From Sphingomonas sp. UBA1000 (GTDB taxonomy: Bacteria > Pseudomonadota > Alphaproteobacteria > Sphingomonadales > Sphingomonadaceae): a DNA stretch of 12,752 nt. Below, one piece after another: positions 7,288-12,752 of the stretch; the stretch's first letter is position 1, and each line of letters starts with the position of its first letter. The position numbers were made by a program, and so were the translations under genes. The stretch is taken from NCBI GenBank assembly GCA_002291855.1, contig DBAW01000125.1, forward strand, positions 1 to 12,752. The letters are read 5' to 3'. Under the pieces are notes generated by a model. That model was not told the origin of the DNA and did not search any database. It saw nothing but the letters and a program-made list of their open reading frames with translations.

Positions 7288-7306
7288 CACAGCGTCAGAC
7301 GCTGTG
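7288..7306 (+). other. 7-bp hairpin directly before tRNA-Phe
   Basis: CACAGCG (7288-7294) pairs perfectly with CGCTGTG (7300-7306) around the loop TCAGA. One base separates it from the first base of the mature tRNA (7308). It would form the 5' leader of the precursor and could affect RNase P access or leader stability. The function is inferred from position only. Confidence 0.5.
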
Positions 7307-7307
7307 C

Positions 7308-7383
7308 GCCCAGGTAGCTCAGTTGGTAGAGCATGCGACTGAAAATCGCAGTGTCGGCGGTTCGATCCCGTCCCTGGGCACCA
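7308..7383 (+). tRNA. tRNA-Phe (anticodon GAA)
   Basis: 76-base tRNA with the cloverleaf fully visible. The acceptor arms GCCCAGG (7308-7314) and CCTGGGC pair, followed by discriminator A and an encoded CCA (7381-7383). The D arm is GCTC-AGTTGGTA-GAGC. The anticodon stem TGCGA/TCGCA encloses CTGAAAA with anticodon GAA at 7341-7343. The variable loop is short, and the T arm contains the standard TTCGATC loop. It reads UUC/UUU codons. It lies 29 bases after yacG on the same strand. No T-run terminator follows within the next 50 bases. Confidence 0.98.
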
Positions 7384-7441
7384 TAATCCTTCCCTGACAC
7401 AGTTTCATCCGCGCGCCGATCCCGCCGCCGGATGCGCATTT

Positions 7442-7490
7442 CGGTCCGCTTTGGCCGCAGATGCCGGCCGTCCTCGTCCAAAGCGGACCG
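7442..7490. repeat. 13-bp perfect inverted repeat between tRNA-Phe and the SUMF1-like gene
   Basis: CGGTCCGCTTTGG (7442-7454) is perfectly complementary to CCAAAGCGGACCG (7478-7490) across a 23-base loop. There is no T-run, so a classic terminator is unlikely, although it could end or stabilise the tRNA transcript. It may instead lie in the leader of the SUMF1-like gene or be a dispersed palindrome. Apart from this element the gap 7384-7596 shows no gene or convincing promoter. Confidence 0.6.
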
Positions 7491-7596
7491 GGATCGGCTG
7501 GCCGCGCGGCCGCGCCTTGCCCAGTCTGGTGCGGCTTGTCCGGCCGGCCCGCCTGCGTTCCCCGCGTCGCCGGCCGGGCGGCTGAAGGGGGAAAGG

Positions 7597-8421
7597 ATGA
7601 CCGCATCGCCCATATCCGTGATGCCAGCGGCCCGCCGCCGCGCCGTGCCCGGTCGGGTGCCGGACGGCCTGTTCGACATGGTGGCGATCCCCGGCGGCGA
7701 TGCGCCGATCGGATCGACCATGGCCGAGATGGCCGCCTGCCGTGCCGACTGGGGCGACCGGCTGGTCGATCCGCGCTACCGCGCCGCATTCGGGGACTGG
7801 ATCGCCAAGGAATATCCGCGCCACAGCGTGCGGATCGCGCCGTTTGCGATCAGCCGCTTCCCGGTCACCAACGATCAGTATCGGCCCTTTCTGGCCGCGA
7901 CCGGGCGGCCGGCCCCCGAATCGATCCGCATCGGCGCGCCCGGCGACCATCCGGTCTGGGGCGTCGATGCCGCGGATGCCGATGATTATGCGGTCTGGGC
8001 ATCCGCGATCACCGGCCGGTGCCTTGCCCTGCCCGGCGAGGCGGAATGGGAATGGGCGGCGCGCGGGCCGGATGCGCTGATCTATCCCTATGGCGACATT
8101 TTCGATGCCACGCGCTGCAACACGCGCGAGGCGGGGATCGGCACCACCACTCCGGTCACCGCCTATCCGGGCGGCGCATCGCCGTTCGGCGTGTGGGACA
8201 TGGCGGGCAATGTCGAGGAATGGGTGGCCGATTGCTACGCCCCCTATCCGGGCGGTCGGTGGATCGACGATGATCTGACCGCCCTGTCCGGCGGGACCTA
8301 CCGGGTGCTGCGCGGCGGCTGTTTCGCGCTGGGCGGCGATCTGGCGCGCGGGGCGCGGCGGCACGGGCCGCACCCGGCCCCGCCCTTCCGGCATCGCGGG
8401 TTCAGGCTGGTGTGCCGATGA
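7597..8421 (+). CDS. SUMF1/FGE-fold protein without the catalytic cysteines
   Basis: 274-aa protein of the sulfatase-modifying factor (formylglycine-generating enzyme, FGE) fold. Landmarks in order: MVAIPGGDAPIGS (28-40), FAISRFPVTNDQY (83-95), HPVWGVDAADADDYAVW (118-134), LALPGEAEWEWAARG (143-157), YPYGDIFDATRCN (163-175), SPFGVWDMAGNVEEWV (195-210), YRVLRGGCF (235-243) and GFRLVC (268-273). True FGE has two active-site cysteines after the RGGS motif; here RGGCFALGGDLARGARR has only Cys242, in the Ser position, so protein-cysteine oxidation by the FGE mechanism is unlikely. There is no DinB/HX3HXE iron domain as in EgtB. The start at 7597 follows a GGGGGAAAGG site; the open frame upstream is Arg/Ser/Pro-rich and crosses the inverted repeat. 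It overlaps the WD40 gene as ATGA. Substrate unknown. Confidence 0.82.
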   Translation: MTASPISVMPAARRRAVPGRVPDGLFDMVAIPGGDAPIGSTMAEMAACRADWGDRLVDPRYRAAFGDWIAKEYPRHSVRIAPFAISRFPVTNDQYRPFLAATGRPAPESIRIGAPGDHPVWGVDAADADDYAVWASAITGRCLALPGEAEWEWAARGPDALIYPYGDIFDATRCNTREAGIGTTTPVTAYPGGASPFGVWDMAGNVEEWVADCYAPYPGGRWIDDDLTALSGGTYRVLRGGCFALGGDLARGARRHGPHPAPPFRHRGFRLVCR

Positions 8422-10139
8422 TCGATCTCGACCGCCCGGTCAGCGCGACCGCCATCATCGCGCACCGTTCGCCGATCAGCGGCATCGACTGGGACGGCGG
8501 CGCGCATGTCGCCACCGCCGGCTATGACAGCCGGCTGATCCTGTGGGATGCCGATCAGCGGACGCCGCTGCACGTCGCGCGGCATGACCATCTGGTCAAC
8601 CAGTGCCGCTTCAGCCCCGACCGGCGGCTGATCGTGAGCGCGAGCAGCGACTATCTGGCGCGCATCTGGACGGCGGACGATCTGGCCCCGGTCGCCGTGC
8701 TCGCCGGCCACCGCGACGATGTCGAAATGGCGAGCTGGAGCCGGTGCGGCCGGTTCGTCGCCACGGCGTCGCGCGACCGCATGATCCGGCTGTTCGACCG
8801 CAGCGGCGCGCTCCTCAGGACGCTTCAGGGCCATGATGCCGATGTGCTGTCGGTCGAATGGCTGGCGGGCGGTGCCGAACTTGCCTCGTCGAGCGACGAT
8901 GGCACGATCCGCCGCTGGCGGGCCGATGACGGGGCGGAAATCGCCTGCCACCGGCCGGGGGTCGAGACCGACACCATCGCCATCGCGCCCGATGGCCGCA
9001 TCTTTGCCGGCAATGATGCGGGCGAGATTCTGGTGCTCGGCCGCGGCGGTGCGGAGCGGGTGCCCGCCCATGCGGCGGGGATCAAGCGGCTCGCGCTCGA
9101 CCCGACCGGGCGGCGGCTGATGAGCGCCGGCTATGACCGCACGGTCAGGCTGTGGACGATCGGCGGCGACGGCCGGCTCTATCCCGAACAGACGACCGAG
9201 GCACCGCCGATCGTCTGGCTGCGCGCGGCGTGCTTTGCCGGGCCGGACCGGCTGGTGTTCGGATCGTTCGGCAGCGCCTATGCCGAATATGATGCGGCGG
9301 CGCGGCACTGGCGCACCGATCATATCGGCGACACGCCGGGTCTCAACGCCTGCTGTGTGCTCGACGAGGCGGTGTTCGCCATCGGCGACGCCGGCATCGT
9401 CCGGCGCGATGGCGTGCCCGTCCGCCCGCTCGGCAGCCTGTGCAACTTCCTGCATCCGTGGGAGGGGATGCTGGTGACCGGTGGCCAGCTGGGGCTGGTG
9501 TTCGACGCGCTGACCGGCCGGATCCTCCACCGCCACCATGCCCCGCTCAACTGCGCGGCAAGCTGGGGGGACGGGGCCGGGGCGCGGCTGGTGATCGGCA
9601 GCTATATGGGCGAGGGGCTGGTCTTTGCCCCCGGACCCGATGGCCCGGCGTTCCTCGGCGCGGTCCAGTTGCACGACAATGCGGTCAAGGGGCTGGCGGC
9701 GGGCGGCGGGCAGCTGTTCAGCGTCTGCGCGACCGGGGCGGCGGCGCTCCACGCCACCGCCGATCTCGCTCCGCTGGCGCGGATCGTGCGCGCGCATGAC
9801 AAGATCGCCAACGCCGCCGCCGCGCTGCCCGACGGGCGGTTCGCCAGTGTCGGCCGCGACCTGACCCTCAGGCTGTGGCGCGACGGCGTGGCCGACATCG
9901 TGGCGACGCCGCACGATCATTCGATCAAATGCCTGGCCGTCCTGCCCGGCACGTCGATGATCGCGACCGGGGCCTATGACGGCCGCCTTGCCATCTATGA
10001 CTGGGCGCGCGGGCGCTGGCCGGTGATCCGCCAGATCAGCCGCTTCGGCGTGTCGTCGCTCGCTGCCGATCCGCTGGCCGGGGTGTTCGTCGCCAGCTGC
10101 TATGGCGGGCGCACCTACCGCATCCCGCCCCGGATATGA
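8418..10139 (+). CDS. WD40-repeat double beta-propeller protein
   Basis: 573-aa predicted cytoplasmic WD40 protein (no signal peptide or membrane span). Clear blades end in GYDSRLILWDA (35-45), SDYLARIWTA (77-86), RDRMIRLFDR (119-128), DDGTIRRWRA (160-169), GYDRTVRLWTI (238-248), RDLTLRLWRD (479-488) and YDGRLAIYDW (520-529), many with a GH or HD dipeptide before the next blade. Weaker blades fill residues 260-470, so the length fits two seven-bladed propellers, the second more diverged. The weak part has 11 cysteines shared with the rest of the protein, including CC at 312-313, plus HRHH at 371-374. No catalytic domain is attached, so it is probably a scaffold or ligand-binding partner. ATG at 8418 sits inside the SUMF1-like stop (ATGA); a GTG two codons earlier is less likely. 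Confidence 0.9.
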   Translation: MIDLDRPVSATAIIAHRSPISGIDWDGGAHVATAGYDSRLILWDADQRTPLHVARHDHLVNQCRFSPDRRLIVSASSDYLARIWTADDLAPVAVLAGHRDDVEMASWSRCGRFVATASRDRMIRLFDRSGALLRTLQGHDADVLSVEWLAGGAELASSSDDGTIRRWRADDGAEIACHRPGVETDTIAIAPDGRIFAGNDAGEILVLGRGGAERVPAHAAGIKRLALDPTGRRLMSAGYDRTVRLWTIGGDGRLYPEQTTEAPPIVWLRAACFAGPDRLVFGSFGSAYAEYDAAARHWRTDHIGDTPGLNACCVLDEAVFAIGDAGIVRRDGVPVRPLGSLCNFLHPWEGMLVTGGQLGLVFDALTGRILHRHHAPLNCAASWGDGAGARLVIGSYMGEGLVFAPGPDGPAFLGAVQLHDNAVKGLAAGGGQLFSVCATGAAALHATADLAPLARIVRAHDKIANAAAALPDGRFASVGRDLTLRLWRDGVADIVATPHDHSIKCLAVLPGTSMIATGAYDGRLAIYDWARGRWPVIRQISRFGVSSLAADPLAGVFVASCYGGRTYRIPPRI

Positions 10140-10148
10140 TCGTCCGGC

Positions 10149-10751
10149 TCACATGCCGTAGGGCACGATGTCGAACCGCCTGACCCCGCTTGCCCTGACC
10201 GCGCGCAGCGCCAGCGCATATTCGGCCAGCACCGCCAGACCGTAATCGATGCGGAAGCGGATATAGGCATCGTCTTCCGACGCCGGTTCCGGGCCGTTGA
10301 GCATATCGGTGACGCGGCGGACGATCACCTGTTCGGGGGTGTAGCAGATCTGGGTGTCGCGCGTGCTGCTCATCCGCAATTCGGCCGCCGGGGCCGACCC
10401 GCCATTGCCCGACGACAGGGCGACGATCATCGCCGGCCGGTCGGCCAGTTCATGGCCGGTGCAATAGAGGAAGAAGTTCTTGAGCGCGGGCGGCACCATG
10501 CCGTTCCATTCGGGCGTCACCAGCACCAGCGCATCGGCGGCAAGGATCGTCGCGCGCAGCGGCGCCCAGGCGGCGTCCTGCGCGGGCAGGGCGAGGGGAT
10601 CGTCGGTCCAGAGCGGCAGCGGCTGCCTCTCAAGGCTGATCGTGTCCACCGCCATGTCGCGCGCCGCCGCCGTGCGGGCGATGAACGCCGCGACCTTGCC
10701 CGACTGGGCATTGGGCCGCTGGCTGCCGGCGATGATGGCGATGCGGATCAT
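10149..10751 (-). CDS. NADPH:FMN-reductase-like flavodoxin-fold protein
   Basis: 200-aa flavoprotein of the NADPH-dependent FMN reductase family. The phosphate-binding loop GSQRPNAQSGK (9-19) follows the first strand IRIAIIA, and TPEWNGMVPPALKNFF (79-94) matches the family's PEYN-x-S-x-PG-x-LKN signature, with Trp replacing Tyr. LSSGNGGSA (112-120) is the third flavin-contact loop. A C-terminal segment of about 60 residues (140-200), ending RRFDIVPYGM, extends past the minimal domain. It should transfer electrons from NAD(P)H through FMN to an acceptor not identifiable here. Its start overlaps the stop of the upstream propeller gene as ATGA (10751-10748), suggesting co-production. Its stop is 9 bases from that of the convergent WD40 gene. 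An azoreductase or quinone reductase role is possible. Confidence 0.9.
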   Translation of the reverse strand: MIRIAIIAGSQRPNAQSGKVAAFIARTAAARDMAVDTISLERQPLPLWTDDPLALPAQDAAWAPLRATILAADALVLVTPEWNGMVPPALKNFFLYCTGHELADRPAMIVALSSGNGGSAPAAELRMSSTRDTQICYTPEQVIVRRVTDMLNGPEPASEDDAYIRFRIDYGLAVLAEYALALRAVRASGVRRFDIVPYGM

Positions 10752-12646
10752 GGCATGTCCCTCAGCAAAGCGGGCGCGACCGGGCCGAGCGCCAGCAGCC
10801 GTTCATTGTGGATGCGGAACCGGTGGGCGGTGCCGCTGCGGCCATAGGTGATGAACTCGAGCGGATAGGCGGCGGGATCGCCGGGCCGGTCGAGCCAGGC
10901 CAGCCCCTTGGAGAAATCGGCCTGATCGGGAACGACCGACAGCTTGGCCCCGGTGGCGAAATCGCACAGCACCAGCTCGGTGCGATAGTTGACCAGCACC
11001 AGATAGCGCTGGGCGGCGTCCCAGATGAAATCCTCGATCGTGTTGCCGCATTCGGCGACATAGGGTTCGGACCGGCCCGAACGCGGATCGAAGCGCAACA
11101 GCTCGCCGGTCTGGACATGGATCAGGCGGTCGCCGCACCATTTCATCCGTTTCGGCCGCGATGTCCGGCCCCAGCGCATCACCGGGCTGAGCGTATCGGC
11201 CTCGGCAATCACCAGCTCGCCGCGCCGCTCGGCAAAGGCGACAAGGCCAAGGCCGGGATGATAAGCGAGCGACCAGATCGGCTCGCGCAGCTGATTGGCA
11301 TAGGCGGCCTCGATCGTGCCCTGATGGGTGTCGATCCGGTAGACGCGCCCCGCCTCGGTGCAGACCAGCGCCTGGCTGCCACCCGGCATCACCGCCAGAT
11401 CGCGCAGCTCTTCATCGAGCGCGATAACCGTGCGCGCGCCCCGGTCTGACAGAGCGAGCAGCACGCCGTTTTTCTGGGCCAGCAGCAGCTCCGCCTGCCC
11501 GGCCGGCCCGGTGGCGCGGTCGATCCGCTTGGCAAAGCTCGTCTGATGGGGGGTGGGCTTGGTCCAGAGCCGGTCGGGGGTGATGGCGACCGCGCCGGTC
11601 ACCGGATCGGCCGGGCCAAGCGTCATCCGCCGCACGCCCGCCCCTTCGCCGGCAAACCACAGCGAATCGCCGTCGCGCACGCTCGACCAGACGGTGTCCG
11701 GGGTGTTCTTCAGCACCGCCGCCGTCGTGCCGGTCGCCAGATCGACCTTGTAGAGCCCGCCGTTGAAGCAGTGCGCGATCAGCGTGTCGGGCGCGCGTTC
11801 GAGCGTCCTGATCCAGCGCATCTTGTAGGGCGCGCGCCAGGCATGGCCGCGCCAGTCGCCGGTCGCCGGATCGATTTCATAGACCTGCCCGTCAAACCCG
11901 GCGGCAAAGGCGCGGCGCGACACCGGGTTGAACGTCACATGTTCCAGATCGTCGCGCGTCAGCCGGTGGCCGCGCAGCGGCGGCCGCCGCCCTTTGAGAT
12001 CGAGGCGGATCACATAAAGCTCGTCGCACGCGACCAGATATTCCTCGTCGCCCAGCGGTTCGAACCAGTGCAGGTTGAAATCGCCAAGCGTCCAGGAGCG
12101 AAGCTCGACCCCGTCGCGCGAGAGCACCGCATGGCCGCCCGCCGCGCTCAGCAGCGCCGCCCCGTCCTCGACATAGCGCAGCGTGACAAGATCGATGTCG
12201 CCGTGAAAGCGCGTGCAGTGGCGCACCCCCAGCCGGCCGCTGCCGAACTCCATTTCGAGCACGCCCGACGCCCCCGACCGCACGGCAAGCCGCGGCTCAT
12301 AGGGGTGAAAGGTAAGCGCCTGGCTGAGCGACTGGGTGGGCGGCACCGGCACCGGATCGTTGCGGCACGGCGTGTCGCGGAACGAGAAACGGTCGACAAG
12401 GCGCAGCCGCCCGTCCGCACCGCGTTCGATCAGGCTGACCTGCCGGTCCATCCCCATCGCCGCCCAGAAGGGCAGCCGGGGATGGGCGGCAACCGCCTCG
12501 ATCGCGCCCAGATGCGGGCGCAACCGGTCCAGAATGGCGAAATCGTCGATCGCGACCGACAGGATTTCGCCCCCCATGGTGCCAGCCAGCAGATGCACCT
12601 CGCCGGGGGCGACGGCGAAACAGCCGATTTTCGCGGACGTCTGCAT
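10748..12646 (-). CDS. large WD40-like beta-propeller protein of unknown function
   Basis: 632-aa protein with diverged propeller repeats. Blade-like segments with strand, turn and Asp end include GGEILSVAIDD (25-35), FDGQVYEIDPATGDW (251-265), FNGGLYKVDLATGTT (294-308), EAGRVYRIDTHQGTI (431-445), RRGELVIAEADTL (474-486), QTGELLRFDPRSGRS (512-526) and YRTELVLCDFATGAKL (554-569). The length allows about two propellers. There is no signal peptide or membrane span, so it is predicted cytoplasmic, and no catalytic domain is recognisable. It resembles its convergent neighbour in fold and size but not closely in sequence; a common origin by duplication is not evident by eye. ATG at 12646 is chosen over the adjacent TTG at 12649; the ribosome-binding site is weak (GGAT, 12659-12656), so a later start is possible. 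First visible gene of the operon with the flavin reductase. Confidence 0.85.
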   Translation of the reverse strand: MQTSAKIGCFAVAPGEVHLLAGTMGGEILSVAIDDFAILDRLRPHLGAIEAVAAHPRLPFWAAMGMDRQVSLIERGADGRLRLVDRFSFRDTPCRNDPVPVPPTQSLSQALTFHPYEPRLAVRSGASGVLEMEFGSGRLGVRHCTRFHGDIDLVTLRYVEDGAALLSAAGGHAVLSRDGVELRSWTLGDFNLHWFEPLGDEEYLVACDELYVIRLDLKGRRPPLRGHRLTRDDLEHVTFNPVSRRAFAAGFDGQVYEIDPATGDWRGHAWRAPYKMRWIRTLERAPDTLIAHCFNGGLYKVDLATGTTAAVLKNTPDTVWSSVRDGDSLWFAGEGAGVRRMTLGPADPVTGAVAITPDRLWTKPTPHQTSFAKRIDRATGPAGQAELLLAQKNGVLLALSDRGARTVIALDEELRDLAVMPGGSQALVCTEAGRVYRIDTHQGTIEAAYANQLREPIWSLAYHPGLGLVAFAERRGELVIAEADTLSPVMRWGRTSRPKRMKWCGDRLIHVQTGELLRFDPRSGRSEPYVAECGNTIEDFIWDAAQRYLVLVNYRTELVLCDFATGAKLSVVPDQADFSKGLAWLDRPGDPAAYPLEFITYGRSGTAHRFRIHNERLLALGPVAPALLRDMP

Positions 12647-12698
12647 CAAATGGGATCCGTGTCCAGAAAAGCGCCGTTTCGCCGCCGCAGCCGCCCCT

Positions 12699-12746
12699 CA
12701 GATGATTTGGGGGGCAGATGACTTGGCGGTCAGATGACCTGACGGA
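12699..12746. repeat. three tandem 16-bp repeats
   Basis: Units at 12699-12714, 12715-12730 and 12731-12746 share CAGATGAYYTGRSGGN, with 11 of 16 positions invariant and CAGATGA identical in all. The junction of units 2 and 3 also holds an inverted repeat, GGTCA-GA-TGACC (12728-12739). The array lies 53 bases upstream of the propeller gene. It may be iterated binding sites, or a tandem duplication of the end of a minus-strand gene, since each unit carries ATCTGA on that strand. Confidence 0.8.
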
Positions 12747-12752
12747 TGGTGA
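12730..12752 (-). CDS. possible 3' end of a further minus-strand gene (partial)
   Basis: Read on the minus strand from the window edge, the codons ACC ATC CGT CAG GTC ATC followed by TGA (12732-12730) have the GC-rich third-position pattern of the real genes here. This could be the tail of a gene upstream of the propeller gene on the same strand, about 83 bases away. Six codons are too few to be sure. The fragment overlaps the third 16-bp repeat. Confidence 0.22.

Noticed and set aside
7360..7383. tRNA-Phe 3' end as an attachment site for an integrated element
   Set aside because: I found no second copy of the tRNA 3' end, integrase or transposase in the window, and the module does not differ obviously in base composition.
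8290..8421. Diversity-generating retroelement variable region at the SUMF1-fold C-terminus
   Set aside because: This is the usual position for a variable region in such proteins, but there is no reverse transcriptase, no template repeat and no excess of AAC/AAT codons.
7597..8421. Genuine formylglycine-generating enzyme with a sulfatase partner
   Set aside because: The catalytic cysteine pair is absent and no sulfatase is encoded in the window.
8298..9920. Long open frame (540 codons) on the minus strand inside the WD40 gene
   Set aside because: Very high GC content makes antisense frames long. Its translation is Arg/Ala/Pro/Gly-rich with no recognisable domain, while the sense strand encodes clear WD40 blades.
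11546..12721. Long plus-strand open frame opposite the propeller gene
   Set aside because: Its composition is that of a shadow frame (Arg/Ala/Gly/Pro), and the minus strand carries coherent propeller repeats.
12699..12746. CRISPR array
   Set aside because: The 16-bp units are directly abutting with no spacers, and there are no cas genes.

Overview
The window is very GC-rich, has strong G/C preference at third codon positions and is densely coded. The order infA, maf, ribonuclease E/G-like gene, yacG, tRNA-Phe, together with a K+-independent membrane pyrophosphatase, suggests an alphaproteobacterium, most likely of the order Sphingomonadales. That is inference from gene content and order; no 16S rRNA or other species marker is present.

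Layout. (1) 171-2318 (+): hppA, a proton-pumping pyrophosphatase, closed by a clear intrinsic terminator (2351-2396). (2) 2438-3259 (+): an exported S1/P1-type zinc nuclease. (3) 3261-3342: a 29-bp inverted repeat filling the gap between convergent genes. (4) 5178 down to 3350 (-): a two-gene operon, an exported alpha/beta hydrolase followed through an ATGA overlap by a cytoplasmic double-hotdog thioesterase. (5) 5328-7278 (+): a housekeeping operon with overlapping genes, infA (TTG start), maf, a small RNase E/G-like protein and yacG, followed by tRNA-Phe(GAA) at 7308-7383, which appears to have its own promoter inside the yacG 3' end. (6) 7597-12646: an accessory-looking module of two convergent gene pairs. 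On the + strand are a SUMF1/FGE-fold protein without the catalytic cysteines and a WD40 propeller protein. On the - strand are a large propeller-like protein and an NADPH:FMN-reductase-like flavoprotein. Each pair has an ATGA overlap, and the pairs meet tail to tail with 9 bp between stop codons. (7) 12647-12752: a leader with three tandem 16-bp repeats and possibly the last codons of another - strand gene.

How the parts work together. The left two thirds is core metabolism, translation and nucleotide housekeeping. The best candidate for an undescribed system is the right-hand module: two predicted cytoplasmic propellers (573 and 632 aa), one SUMF1-like protein and one flavin reductase. SUMF1-fold enzymes are often oxidative and need electrons or a metal, so a plausible but unproven reading is a redox modification system with the propellers as scaffolds or substrate binders. 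No sulfatase, NTPase, protease, reverse transcriptase or precursor peptide that would assign it to a known system is visible here, and the cluster may continue past the right edge.
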